From Sphingorhabdus lacus (GTDB lineage Bacteria > Pseudomonadota > Alphaproteobacteria > Sphingomonadales > Sphingomonadaceae): a DNA stretch of 64,000 nt. Shown in pieces: positions 17,986 through 26,839 of this stretch (positions are counted from its first letter, which is position 1; each line of letters begins with the position of its first letter). Location of the stretch: contig NZ_CP035733.1 in the NCBI RefSeq assembly GCF_009768975.1, forward strand, positions 3,330,001 to 3,394,000. Direction: 5' to 3'. The position numbers were made by a program, and so were the translations under genes. The notes beneath the pieces are model-generated. The model was not told where the DNA came from. It ran no database searches and saw only the letters and a list, made by a program, of their open reading frames with translations.

Positions 17986-18015
17986 AACGGCGGCGAACAA
18001 GCGTCCGCCGCCGTT
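17986..18015 (-). promoter_or_regulatory. Hairpin between the YHS gene and bufA
   Basis: Perfect 10-bp inverted repeat (AACGGCGGCG at 17986-17995 and its complement at 18006-18015) with a 10-nt loop. It lacks a T-run, so it may set the ratio of the two transcripts rather than stop transcription fully. Confidence 0.55.
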
Positions 18016-18022
18016 GGAGGGA

Positions 18023-18523
18023 TCAGTTCAGCGATTCAGGGGTCTTGCCCTTGATCCCAGGCCAATATTCCTTGGCCTTCTCGAGATTACCGGGAATGTC
18101 GCGCTGCCAGGCAACTGCGACGTCTGCATTGACGTTCAGGTACAGTTTGCCATCAACGATTTTCCAGACAGCAGGGTCACCGTCGAGCTTCTTTTCAAGC
18201 GCAACGCCCATGGCGCAGAAGCCACCAAATTGGGGCGCGAAAGCGGCGGGATTGGCCTTGAACTTCTTCAAGTTTTCAGCGCTGGCGAAAAAGTAGCTCG
18301 CACCCTTATATTTGAAAGTCAGCGTCGGGTTGCCCTTGGTGGGTGCGCCAACCGTGAAATAGGCGACCGGGTCGTAGCCGTGCATTGCGATGCCCTGTTC
18401 ATCGGTGTTCACGGCCGACGTGGAAGTAGGGACCACTGCAAATGCAGGGCTGGACGGGATAGAAGTAGATGCGACGAGCAGGCCAAGAGCGACAAGCACA
18501 GCGCGAGTGGTACGATTAGTCAT
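18023..18523 (-). CDS. Exported YHS-domain protein
   Basis: A 166-residue periplasmic protein. A signal peptide ends near residue 29 (SSPAFA). A YHS domain follows (IAMHGYDPVAYFTVGAP, LTFKYKGASYFFASAENLKKF, GGFCAMGVALEKK). YHS domains bind metals, and the Cys/Met in FCAMG is at the usual ligand position. It lies directly upstream of the bufferin operon in the same direction, which suggests a role in copper or other metal handling. GGAG upstream of ATG 18523 supports the start. Confidence 0.88.
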   Translation of the reverse strand: MTNRTTRAVLVALGLLVASTSIPSSPAFAVVPTSTSAVNTDEQGIAMHGYDPVAYFTVGAPTKGNPTLTFKYKGASYFFASAENLKKFKANPAAFAPQFGGFCAMGVALEKKLDGDPAVWKIVDGKLYLNVNADVAVAWQRDIPGNLEKAKEYWPGIKGKTPESLN

Positions 18524-18975
18524 GATAGTGTCTCCAACTTTGGCCGTCGCCGGGTGGGACGGTCATGATGTTTCCCCGGTCTTTCCGGGTGAACCACTAT
18601 CTAGGGCGAAACGTCGTGCGCATGAATATGCGGAATAGGTAATGGATTGATGCGTTAAGTGGAATAATATTGGTTCAATCAATTGGCACCGGCAGACGCG
18701 TATCCGTCTAAAGGATGAACGGTACTCTGCCGAAATCTGCCTTGCCCTTCTCGCACAGGAATGTCGGATCGTTGCCGTTACAAATTATAACCCGTTAGCT
18801 GGCGCCAAGCATTGCCAGCATTGCAGCCGTAACGCCCAATTTGCCAGTCAAGCGGCGGCTAATAGCGTACGATTGACCACTTCTGGCGTATGACGTGCTG
18901 TTCTGCCGGAAATTTTAATATAACTATTTTGGGCGAATAATAAGTTCCGCTCCTTCATTTGAAATAAAATTGCGC
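18524..18975. other. Gene-free stretch with promoter region of the YHS/buf genes
   Basis: About 450 bp with no convincing gene. The part next to 18523 must hold the YHS/buf promoter. Two GGAATA half-sites (18632-18637 and 18661-18666), resembling the arms of the LysR repeats, are present without a clear partner arm. On the minus strand near 18800-18870 a short frame ends in LGVTAAMLAMLGAS, which looks like the tail of a lost membrane protein. Confidence 0.4.
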
Positions 18976-19072
18976 GTGTCCGGAGATTATAATTGTCATA
19001 TGGCAATTTGGGCTTCAGATTTTTCGGCAGAAATCCGTACGGCGGTCGGAGATTTTAATTGTCTCGATACAG
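18976..19072 (+). repeat. Repeat element A (related to 34310-34394)
   Basis: This 97-bp element contains two internal direct repeats (GTCCGGAGATTATAATTGTC at 18978 and a near copy at 19045), separated by a segment with TTTTTCGGCAGAAATCC. The same order of motifs (CGGAGATT, TTTTCGGC.AAATCC, GAGATTAAATTGTC.TGATAC) occurs at 34310-34394 in the same orientation. It looks like a recombinase recognition site or element end. No recombinase gene lies in the window. Confidence 0.6.
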
Positions 19073-19302
19073 TCGGCGGACACGAACTGTCACGCTTGCC
19101 GATCTCCAAACTACCTGTGCTGCTTGTCCACGGTTCGGCGAAGCCGATTGTGCCTTTCGCCGCGTTGCATGTCGCAAAAGCGGAACTAGAACATCTTGGC
19201 ATTGACGTGACGACGCATATTTCATCCGGTGTGGGACACAGCGTCGATCCCGTCGGCCTCCGCATGGGCGGAGAATTTGTCGCTAAGGCGCTGACCAACT
19301 GA
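19073..19302 (+). pseudogene. Truncated carboxylesterase/phospholipase C-terminal fragment
   Basis: The frame encodes only the last 75 or so residues of an alpha/beta-hydrolase of the phospholipase/carboxylesterase type (LPVLLVHGSAKPIVPFAALH with the acid region, then GVGHSVDP with the catalytic His). The nucleophile half is missing. The frame continues backwards into repeat element A, so the gene was cut at that element. No functional esterase can be made. Confidence 0.65.
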
Positions 19303-19385
19303 TGCTGTTTCTGCACGCATTTGGCGAGGCAGGATAGTTCATTGTCCTCAGCGGCGTTGAACTCCCATATTCTACTTCCACGCCG

Positions 19386-19505
19386 TTATGCGACAAGGCC
19401 CGAAACAGGTGCCACAGCAGGTGCAACGCTAATGCCGATGGTGATGAAAGCGCAGATCACTGCTGCGAAAGCTGAAACGATTTGGGTGCTTGCATATTGA
19501 GCCAT
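19386..19505 (-). CDS. 39-residue single-helix membrane peptide
   Basis: A very small protein starting MAQYASTQIVSAFAAVICAF, with one hydrophobic helix over residues 8-30 and a Pro/Val-rich end. ATG 19505 has AAAGGAA spaced about 8 bp upstream, a strong ribosome site; the longer frame to 19616 lacks one and has improbable composition. It stands alone, with an AT-rich upstream region suitable for a promoter. No family is recognised. Confidence 0.55.
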   Translation of the reverse strand: MAQYASTQIVSAFAAVICAFITIGISVAPAVAPVSGLVA

Positions 19506-19846
19506 GATATATTCCTTTAAATATGCCGGACCATTCCGGCCATGCGAACTACCTTGCACAGCTCGTGCCAAATACGTATTAATGTATCTTTTCAATATTT
19601 TAAGGCATATTTGCAAATACTACGCCATTGAAGTGTATCCACATATTGGGAAAAAATGCCAACCATTGGGATGTCGTTCCCGTCAGAATGAGGCTGGCTA
19701 AAACATACTGAGTTGCTCGGCTCAGCCTGAGATTTTCACGCTGCGGGCGTGTGAAAGGAAAACTATTTTGTCACTCTATACGGGGGACAGCGAACACACC
19801 GGCAGCCATCTTCGTTGCTAAAATGCCACCCCCACACCGCACAGAA
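19506..19846. other. Gene-free stretch upstream of the small membrane peptide
   Basis: About 340 bp. The first 130 bp (19506-19640) are markedly AT-rich and probably hold the leftward promoter of the 39-residue gene. An imperfect stem around TTTCACGCTGCGGGCGTGTGA (cut at 20: TTTCACGC and GCGTGTGAAA near 19734-19757) lies farther right. Nothing else is recognisable. Confidence 0.4.
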
Positions 19847-21211
19847 TTATGGCCCTGAAGGGATAATCGTGATCTCGGTTTGGCGCCCATCGATGTACCG
19901 CACGCTTTTGCCGTCAAAATATGCGTTCTCTTCGGTCCGGAAATCTACGCGTTGCCCGCCCCATTCGGGCACTGCCGCATAAGAGGTGAGCTCGATTGAC
20001 CACGCCGTGTTGGCGTTGATGGCGCCACTGCCACGTGGATCAGGGCTTTGGTTGTCCCAAAAACCGATGGACGGTCCCGCGCCATGGCCGTGCAAGCCTA
20101 TCGGGTGCGAATAAATCGATGGATCGAGCCCGGCGGCGACTGCTTCCTTGCGGGCCAGCTCCAACACCGCATTGCCACTGCGCCCGATCGCGAAATGGCG
20201 GGTGAGGATATCCTGCACGCGATTGCTGTTCGCCAACCCTTGCCTCAGACCGGCAGGGACCTTGCTCTCCCCCGGCTTCAGCACATAAGCGAGGTGCTGT
20301 ATATCGGTATTGAGACGCAGATAGGTAATGCCAAAATCGGTCCACAGCAGATCACCCGGCTGGATGATTTCTGCGCCCTCCAGCATGCCCTTTGCGCCTT
20401 GCCGCTGGATAGCCACTGAAGGATGAAACCATGGCACGAGGCCGAGTTGGAGAAGTCGGTCACGATACCACCATTGAACCTGCTCCGCTGTCGTTACGCC
20501 CGGGGTAATAACGGACTGCGAAAAGGCTTCTGCAATCAGCGCATGGGCCGTGCGGACGATGCCCGGGTACAACTCCATCTCGGAAGGCGTGCGGGTTTCG
20601 AGCCAACGGATGGCAAGTGTTTCGCCGCTGACAATCCGTTGCCGCAAAGGGACGGGTAAGGCGGAAACGAATTTCCCATACTGACTAAGCGTCATGCCGT
20701 CGGCGAACTGATAAAGATCGGAGGTGTTGATCGCAATTTTGGTCGGGTCGCGCGCGGTGATGATATCTGCGACCGATTGCCACTGATCGGGTTGTTTGCC
20801 GGGGTCCCACGCCGGTGCGAACAATCCGCCAAGCCCATAACGGCTCACAGTCAGCCGCTCGACCGGTTTCCCATTTCCGGGATCGTGGAAGATCAGGATC
20901 GTGCGGCGGCGCGCATGCATATTCTCGGCATCGAGCATGGATGCGACCACGGGTTCTTCAAAATATTCGCGGGCCACGAGCAACCACATATCGATACCCT
21001 GTTCACGCATGATCGCGGGGATAATGCTATCCAGCCGTTCAGCGAGAATGCGGTTTTCAATCTCCGCTCTTTCGCGCAGGCTCAATATTGGAGGCAGGGA
21101 CGGCGCCTGTGCTTCGGTTTCGTTCATAACGATGGGCACATGTGCACGTGCCGCAGGGTGGAAGATAAGTGCCGCAAGCAGCGCCGCTACCGGTATCATT
21201 CGTGCTGCCAT
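19847..21211 (-). CDS. Exported M24 family aminopeptidase P-like metallopeptidase
   Basis: A 454-residue protein with a signal peptide (cleavage near residue 23, AARA) and a C-terminal pita-bread metallopeptidase domain. Metal ligands can be traced as the two Asp in LLWTDFGITYLRLNTD, His in HPIGLHGHG, Glu in WSIELTS and Glu in FRTEENA. The N-terminal half (about residues 40-220) is a creatinase-like domain. Such enzymes remove an N-terminal residue before proline; periplasmic forms process imported peptides. ATG 21199 is an alternative start. It stands alone but shares the segment with other peptidase genes at 30.8-34.2 kb. Confidence 0.9.
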   Translation of the reverse strand: MAARMIPVAALLAALIFHPAARAHVPIVMNETEAQAPSLPPILSLRERAEIENRILAERLDSIIPAIMREQGIDMWLLVAREYFEEPVVASMLDAENMHARRRTILIFHDPGNGKPVERLTVSRYGLGGLFAPAWDPGKQPDQWQSVADIITARDPTKIAINTSDLYQFADGMTLSQYGKFVSALPVPLRQRIVSGETLAIRWLETRTPSEMELYPGIVRTAHALIAEAFSQSVITPGVTTAEQVQWWYRDRLLQLGLVPWFHPSVAIQRQGAKGMLEGAEIIQPGDLLWTDFGITYLRLNTDIQHLAYVLKPGESKVPAGLRQGLANSNRVQDILTRHFAIGRSGNAVLELARKEAVAAGLDPSIYSHPIGLHGHGAGPSIGFWDNQSPDPRGSGAINANTAWSIELTSYAAVPEWGGQRVDFRTEENAYFDGKSVRYIDGRQTEITIIPSGP

Positions 21212-21511
21212 TTTGCGTGCTCCCGTTCAACCTCTGCACCCCCACTGCCTCGCGGCGTCTCCGGGATCAAGCGCGATGTAAAAAAGTCGCCCGAACGAGA
21301 AAATAGCGATCCTTTGCGCCATGGGCATGCCTGCCACCAAGTTTGGAAATCAATCCAACCTCATGCGAATTTCAGGAACCCTTAGGCGCGCAAAATTGAT
21401 CCAAGGCCCCCACATTGGCTTAAAGAGAACAAATCCCAATCGCAGCCACCGCCTGATGCCATATCAGGGCATAAATGGTTTCGTAAACCAACCGTGCGAT
21501 AGATATGCGTT
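21212..21511. other. Gene-free stretch
   Basis: About 300 bp with no gene. Close to the next gene is a small palindrome, TGGTTT-CGT-AAACCA at 21476-21490, which could be an operator or hairpin near the start of the membrane-protein gene. Nothing else stands out. Confidence 0.4.
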
Positions 21512-22087
21512 GTGACAAAGACTTTCGCATCCCGGCCAATTGTTCCTCCCACCTTTTTTGTGAAAGTGCTGCTGCCTTTTGCGATTCCAATGCTTTTGAC
21601 GGCGGCGTTGGTGATCCTTGTAGGGGAGAGTTGGCCGCGCAATATTGCACCCGGATCGGGGCTCAAGATGTTCGGCTTTGCCGCGTCCGCATTGACCAGC
21701 CTGATCATCTGGCGTTTCATAACGCGTCGCATAGAGGATATGCGCGTTCTTAAAGTGGCGGCGGCTATCTGCGGTGTGGCCGGCTTGATGGGCTGGCCCG
21801 TTTGGACTGTTGGTGTCCTGCCAAGCGTGAACGGATTCAGCGTCGGTTCCCAAGAGTCGGTGCGCATGACGCTCATGCGGACAGACATCACGACGATCAG
21901 TCGCAGCAGGGCCGTCAATCATTGGGCTTGGCTGCGGCCCGAGGTGCCGACCGCTCGTGCGAAAGCGGGCAGGTACTTCATTTCCGAGCAAACTTACCAA
22001 CGGTGGAATGATCAGCGGCCCAGCACTGTTAAAGTGACGATTTCAGAGGGTTTACTCGGTGCGCAGATCGTGACCGGGTATGAATAG
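21512..22087 (+). CDS. Hypothetical membrane protein
   Basis: A 191-residue protein with three hydrophobic segments (about residues 18-37, 50-66 and 80-103), followed by a hydrophilic C-terminal part (SVRMTLMRTDITTISRSRAV). The proposed start is GTG 21512; no strong ribosome site is visible, so the true start may lie a little downstream. Distribution of hydrophobic and charged residues supports coding on this strand rather than on the antisense frames. No family is recognised. It converges with dctD. Confidence 0.6.
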   Translation: MTKTFASRPIVPPTFFVKVLLPFAIPMLLTAALVILVGESWPRNIAPGSGLKMFGFAASALTSLIIWRFITRRIEDMRVLKVAAAICGVAGLMGWPVWTVGVLPSVNGFSVGSQESVRMTLMRTDITTISRSRAVNHWAWLRPEVPTARAKAGRYFISEQTYQRWNDQRPSTVKVTISEGLLGAQIVTGYE

Positions 22088-22111
22088 CGGCGTCAGCTTG
22101 AATGCGGCGTG

Positions 22112-23461
22112 TTAATTCTGGCGTGCGCCAGATACGGGACGGAAATCCTTGGGTCTTAATCCATAGCGGTTCAGCTTGTCGTAGAGCGTTTTGCGAGGCG
22201 TCCTGAGCAGCTGCTCTAACTGGACGACATCGCCGCCAACAGCGCGCAACGCATTTTCGATAACCGTTTGTTCGAACTCCGCCACGGTCAGGTGGAGGGG
22301 ACGACGATCCGCTGCGGATCGGGTCTCCCTGTCAGGCAATGGGAGGCCGATGGCCCAAGACCGGGCGAATGCTTCGAGTTCGCGCACATTGCCTGTCCAG
22401 TCATGCGTTTGCAGATATTGCCATACATTATCGCTTACCTCACGATGCGACAGCCCGAGGTCGGCTTCGTGCCGCGTAAGGAAATTATGAAACAGAGCGG
22501 CAATGTCCTCACGCCGGTTCGCGAGGGGAACCATCAAAAGCCTCACCGCGCCGAGCCTTTCATGGAAGGTGCTTCTGCTACCATCAGAATGGTCAGGCTG
22601 TGTGTGCGATTGTCGGGTAACAACGACACGCACATTTAGCTTGCGCGACCGTTCGGCCCCGGCGGGCAGAATGGACCTGCTAGACAGGACGGATAGCAAT
22701 CGTGCTTGCAGGGTAGGGCTGGCAGTTTCGATCTCGTCGATCAGCAAAGTTCCTCCATTGGCCCGCTCGATCAAGCCTGTTCGCGACAGGCCGCCCCGGC
22801 CTGGTTCTCTCCCGAACAGAAGAAGATCGGCATCTTGATGGGTGAGCGTTCCTGCATCGACCGTGATGAACGGGCGGCTGTGGCGAGGGCCAAGTTCATG
22901 GATTAGGCGCGCAACAAAAGTTTTGCCCGTACCGGTCATTCCTTCGACGACGACATCAACTTCCGTCTCGGCCAAAGCCGATAGCATCGCGCGCAGGCGC
23001 ACAGCGAACTCCGATGAGCCGATGAAGCCGCGTTGCGCCTGCTGCTTCAGGGCATTGCGAAGCCTGCGGTTTTCCAAGACAAGCCGACGCCGTTCCGCCG
23101 CAATAGTGATGGCCCGGATCAGCGCCGCAGACGAATAGGGTTTGGTCAGGAAATCGGCAGCCCCGTCCTTAATCGCGGCCACTGCCATCGCCACGTCGCC
23201 GTGACCGGTTGTGATTATCATGGGCAGATCAGGATCCTGCTCATGAAGTTGCGCAAACAGGGCCAATCCGTCCATGCCTGGCAGGCGCACGTCGCTGACT
23301 ATCACGCCGGGGAAGTCGTTCGGGATAGCGCCGAGTGCCGTCATGGCATCGCCAAACAATGCAACCTCCATACCCTCCAGTTGCAGGGCTTGCGCAACAG
23401 CAGGACCAAGAGCCTCGTCGTCTTCGACCAGTATGACGTTGATGGGGTTGTGGCTGTTCAC
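22112..23461 (-). CDS. dctD: DctD-like response regulator lacking the GAFTGA loop
   Basis: A 449-residue NtrC-class regulator. The receiver domain has Asp14/15, the phosphorylation site Asp57, Thr85 and Lys107. The AAA+ domain has Walker A GMTGTGKT (174-181) and Walker B LLIDEIE (239-245). A C-terminal Fis-type helix-turn-helix ends the protein (LEQLLRTPRKTLYDKLNRYG). Where GAFTGA should follow the ELFG segment, the sequence reads LLFGREPGRGGLSRTG (about 214-229), so the sigma-54 contact loop is missing. ATG 23461 overlaps the stop of the kinase gene by 4 bp. Together they should sense C4-dicarboxylates and control the divergent dctA. Confidence 0.92.
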   Translation of the reverse strand: MNSHNPINVILVEDDEALGPAVAQALQLEGMEVALFGDAMTALGAIPNDFPGVIVSDVRLPGMDGLALFAQLHEQDPDLPMIITTGHGDVAMAVAAIKDGAADFLTKPYSSAALIRAITIAAERRRLVLENRRLRNALKQQAQRGFIGSSEFAVRLRAMLSALAETEVDVVVEGMTGTGKTFVARLIHELGPRHSRPFITVDAGTLTHQDADLLLFGREPGRGGLSRTGLIERANGGTLLIDEIETASPTLQARLLSVLSSRSILPAGAERSRKLNVRVVVTRQSHTQPDHSDGSRSTFHERLGAVRLLMVPLANRREDIAALFHNFLTRHEADLGLSHREVSDNVWQYLQTHDWTGNVRELEAFARSWAIGLPLPDRETRSAADRRPLHLTVAEFEQTVIENALRAVGGDVVQLEQLLRTPRKTLYDKLNRYGLRPKDFRPVSGARQN

Positions 23462-25149
23462 GGGCTAGCAATTACCATCGTAAAACGCGTGCCGCTTGCC
23501 CGAGCTTCTTCGATCAGATCTCCGCCCAATCCGCGCATGATGTCTTGCGAAATTACAAGCCCCAGACCCAGCCCGTCCGCCTTGGTCGTAACAAAGGGCT
23601 GGAAAAGTTTGGCGCGTTGATCGGCGGTAAGACCGGGGCCATTGTCTGTTACAGACAGCCGCCGGAACTTTCCCGATACACTAATGTCGATAGAAACCTT
23701 GCCCGCTCGTCCGGTAGCATCGAAGGCATTCTGCAAAAGGTTGACGAGTACTTGTTCAAGGGCAACATGTTCGCCGCGAACGACCGGGTCGAGATCCGCC
23801 TCCTGCGGCAGGATAAGGTCGATATCAAGTTGTGCGATCCGGTCTCGCAGCAGCAGTAGCGCGCCATCGATTACCTGACGCAAGGGAACATCGCGGGGTT
23901 CACGTTCGCCCCGGCGGCTGAAGCGACGCAGTTCGTCGGTTATGGTGCCGATACGGTCGGTCAGAGCGGTTATTTGGGGAAAATTAGCAGCAGCCTGGTC
24001 GTGCGCGCCGCGTTCGCCCAACCGTTCGCCGGTCTCTGCCAGGATGCGAATGGCAGCAACTGGCTGGCGTATCTCATGCCCGACTCCTGCCGTAATCTGC
24101 CCGAGCGTGGCAAGACGATTTGCCTGTTGAAGTTGTTCGCGCAGTCGCCCGGTCCGTTCGTTGATGGATGCCTCAGCACGGGCTTCGCGGCGGCGAGCCC
24201 CGAAAAATGCCAGCCCAGCGATAACGGCAGCGGCGACCAGCAGCAGAAGAAACAGCAAGCGCCCATTCGCCCTCGCCCCTGCAAGTGAAGTCGACGGATC
24301 GGACAGTAGATGCAGCTTCCAGTCGAGCGGTGCAACGGGATGAAGGCTTTCGATCAACCTGGGAACGAGTGCAGATGCTTCAGGTGTGCGGGGGTTGAAA
24401 AGGGGAAGCTTTGCCTTGCCAAACTGGCGAAAATCTTGCTGTGCATTGCGTTGCCCACGGGCAATCGGGCGGATAGTACTGAATCGCCAAGCGGGATTAC
24501 TGGTGACCAGGATCACGCCGTCCGGGTCCGTCACATAGACCCCGGCAGTGGTCTTGGCCCAGCTGGCTTCGAGCGGGTTGAACTCCACCTTTATCGCCAC
24601 CACCCCGACTGGACTACTGGAGGGACCATCGACGCGGCGGGCGATATACAGTCCCGGCCGCCGGCTAACCGTTCCCAATGCAAATTCGGTGGCTACGCCT
24701 GATGTCCGAGCATCGCGATAATAGCGCCGGAAACCATAATTGGAGCCGACAAAACTGTCCGGCTGGTTCCAGTTGCTTGCAGCGAGGGTCAGCCCGTCAC
24801 GGTTCATCAAGTAGATTACCGCGGCGCCGGTCTGTGTGGCGATCTGTTGAAGGCGCAGGTTAAGATTGCCCTGCTGCGCGTTATTGCCGGCCATGAGCGA
24901 TTGAACTTGCGGATCGCGTGCAAGCACCAGCGGCACCAGGCTGAACTTGTCGAGTTCACTTTCAAGGCCTGCTGCGAGAATAGCAGCCTCGTTCTGCGCG
25001 GCATTTTGAGCTTCATCGAGCGCCGCGGCACGCATGGTGCGATCGGTCGCCAGCAACCCGAGCGCGGCAATAAGCAGCACGCCAATCGCGATGATGCCGG
25101 CAAGGTATCGGCGCCCGGGCCGCGATAGCGTCTTGCCAATCCCCATCAT
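23458..25149 (-). CDS. dctB: DctB-like sensor histidine kinase
   Basis: A 563-residue membrane kinase. Two transmembrane helices (about 15-34 and 297-316) flank a periplasmic sensor domain of about 260 residues, as in DctB double-PAS sensors. A coiled linker (about 320-345) precedes the H-box GVGHEIRQP with His358. The ATPase domain has NLLQNAFDA (N-box), DNGPG and GLGLGL. It should autophosphorylate on binding a periplasmic dicarboxylate and pass phosphate to the adjacent regulator. It is divergent from dctA across a 307-bp gap. Confidence 0.92.
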   Translation of the reverse strand: MMGIGKTLSRPGRRYLAGIIAIGVLLIAALGLLATDRTMRAAALDEAQNAAQNEAAILAAGLESELDKFSLVPLVLARDPQVQSLMAGNNAQQGNLNLRLQQIATQTGAAVIYLMNRDGLTLAASNWNQPDSFVGSNYGFRRYYRDARTSGVATEFALGTVSRRPGLYIARRVDGPSSSPVGVVAIKVEFNPLEASWAKTTAGVYVTDPDGVILVTSNPAWRFSTIRPIARGQRNAQQDFRQFGKAKLPLFNPRTPEASALVPRLIESLHPVAPLDWKLHLLSDPSTSLAGARANGRLLFLLLLVAAAVIAGLAFFGARRREARAEASINERTGRLREQLQQANRLATLGQITAGVGHEIRQPVAAIRILAETGERLGERGAHDQAAANFPQITALTDRIGTITDELRRFSRRGEREPRDVPLRQVIDGALLLLRDRIAQLDIDLILPQEADLDPVVRGEHVALEQVLVNLLQNAFDATGRAGKVSIDISVSGKFRRLSVTDNGPGLTADQRAKLFQPFVTTKADGLGLGLVISQDIMRGLGGDLIEEARASGTRFTMVIASP

Positions 25150-25456
25150 CGACCGGCTGTCGCCTCCATCCGAGTTTCCCGGACGCGTAAACCGGCGATA
25201 GGCTGTCGGTATGGCACGTCATGGGTAAGCGACAATGGGTCCCCCCTTTTTGATCACATCAGGCAAAGACACTATGTCTGGAAATCCGCAATTATAGCAA
25301 GAAATTTGTCTGGAATATCAGAATATTCTACGCAGAATAACTCTATTTAATTGTTTTAATGAAATTTTTTCTAGAAAGCAATTTAGTTTGTGACGCCGCC
25401 AGTTTTCCTTATCTTCTTTGTAACTGGATAGTAAGTCCAGAGGAGGGGCAGATATT
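25150..25456. promoter_or_regulatory. Divergent dctBD/dctA control region
   Basis: This 307-bp gap contains two direct repeats of TGTCTGGAA (25275-25283 and 25307-25315), exactly 32 bp apart, about three helical turns. A palindrome AGAATATTCT (25320-25329) and an AT-rich stretch follow toward dctA. I find no convincing TGGCAC-N5-TTGC sigma-54 promoter on either strand; TGGCAC at 25210 lacks its partner. The strong dctA ribosome site is AGAGGAGGGG at 25438-25447. Confidence 0.5.
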
Positions 25457-26839
25457 ATGGGTGCTGTAACGCCGACTACCGTTGGGGCAGATGCGCCAGC
25501 CCGGCTGCCATTTTATCGGCAGCTTTATGTCCAAGTTCTGACAGCCATCTTTTTAGGCGCGCTAGTGGGGCACCTCTATCCCGAAATTGGCTCTTCTCTC
25601 AAGCCACTGGGTGACGGCTTTATCAAGCTGGTTAAGATGATCATTGCCCCCGTGATTTTCCTCACTGTTGCCACTGGCATATCCGGAATGCGCGATCTGT
25701 CCGCCGTTGGCAGCGTGGCGGGGAAGGCATTTGCCTATTTCCTGTTCTTTTCTACCCTCGCCCTGATCATCGGTCTTGTTGTTGGCAATATCGTGCAGCC
25801 CGGCGCAGGTCTAAACATCGATCCCGCCACCCTTGATGCCAGCAAAGTTCAGGATTACGCAAAGACATCAGAAGGCCAGACAATTGCCGGCTTTCTTCTG
25901 AACATGATTCCGGAGACTTTGTTCAGTGCCATGACCAGTGGCAATATATTGCAGGTCCTGCTTGTCGCCATATTGTCGGGCCTGGCACTGGCCGCCACCC
26001 GTCCGCACAGCGATCTGGTGCTTGATGTCCTCGCTTCGTTCAACGAGGTGATCTTCAAGCTCGTGCACATGCTGATGAAATTGGCACCAATCGGGGCATT
26101 CGGGGCAATTGCTTTCACGATAGGCGAATTTGGCATCGCATCGCTTGCCAGCCTCGCCGCCCTGGTCGCCACATTTTATCTTACGTCGCTGTTTTTCGTC
26201 ATCGTCGTGCTGGGTGTTGTCGCCTATTTCACAGGCTTTTCGATCTTCAAGATGATCCGCTATCTGCGCGAGGAACTTCTGCTCGTACTTGGTACATCGT
26301 CGTCTGAAGCGGCGCTGCCCAGCCTGATGGAAAAGCTCGAAATCGCGGGCGCGCGTAAATCCGTCGTCGGCCTGGTCGTTCCAACCGGCTATTCGTTCAA
26401 CCTAGACGGTACCAATATCTATATGACCCTGGCGGCGCTTTTCATTGCGCAGGCCGTCGGGATCGATCTCTCCATGGCGGAACAATTTGCGCTGGTACTG
26501 ATCGCCATGATTAGCTCCAAGGGCGCTGCGGGCGTTACCGGTGCTGGGTTCGTCATTCTTGCCACGACTTTATCGGTCGTGCCGTCGGTTCCGGTTGCAG
26601 GCATGGCGCTAATTCTGGGCATCGACCGGTTCATGAGCGAATGCCGCGCGCTGACCAACTTCATTGGAAACGCGGTGGCAACGATTGTGGTGGCGCGCTG
26701 GGAAGGGGCACTGGACACAGACCGCCTGGCGGCCGCGATGGCCGGCACGCCGATGCCCTTGCCCGAAGAAGATATTGAACGGCACGAACGCAGTGGGCCA
26801 CGAAGTGAGGCTTTGGCAGAGGCAATGCGTGCGTCATGA
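25457..26839 (+). CDS. dctA: C4-dicarboxylate/proton symporter DctA
   Basis: A 460-residue inner-membrane transporter of the DAACS family, importing succinate, fumarate, malate and often aspartate with protons or sodium. Family hallmarks include the serine-rich hairpin motif [17 protein letters not shown], the region [20 protein letters not shown], and [22 protein letters not shown] 25457 has a strong GAGGAGGGG site about 10 bp upstream. It is divergent from dctBD, its likely regulator, and its stop overlaps the next gene (ATGA). It therefore heads an operon with an esterase, a TonB receptor and peptidases, which is unusual for dctA. Confidence 0.95.
   Translation: MGAVTPTTVGADAPARLPFYRQLYVQVLTAIFLGALVGHLYPEIGSSLKPLGDGFIKLVKMIIAPVIFLTVATGISGMRDLSAVGSVAGKAFAYFLFFSTLALIIGLVVGNIVQPGAGLNIDPATLDASKVQDYAKTSEGQTIAGFLLNMIPETLFSAMTSGNILQVLLVAILSGLALAATRPHSDLVLDVLASFNEVIFKLVHMLMKLAPIGAFGAIAFTIGEFGIASLASLAALVATFYLTSLFFVIVVLGVVAYFTGFSIFKMIRYLREELLLVLGTSSSEAALPSLMEKLEIAGARKSVVGLVVPTGYSFNLDGTNIYMTLAALFIAQAVGIDLSMAEQFALVLIAMISSKGAAGVTGAGFVILATTLSVVPSVPVAGMALILGIDRFMSECRALTNFIGNAVATIVVARWEGALDTDRLAAAMAGTPMPLPEEDIERHERSGPRSEALAEAMRAS

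Noticed and set aside
18524-18700. GGAATA half-sites as further LysR operators
   Set aside because: Neither half-site has a matching TATTCC arm 7 bp away; they may be chance.
21382-21918. Leftward frame overlapping the hypothetical membrane protein
   Set aside because: The rightward frame shows three clean hydrophobic helices followed by charged sequence; the leftward product is a mix of Arg, Ile and Thr without such order.
25206-25230. TGGCAC at 25210 as a sigma-54 promoter
   Set aside because: The required TTGC-type -12 element is not at the correct spacing on either strand.
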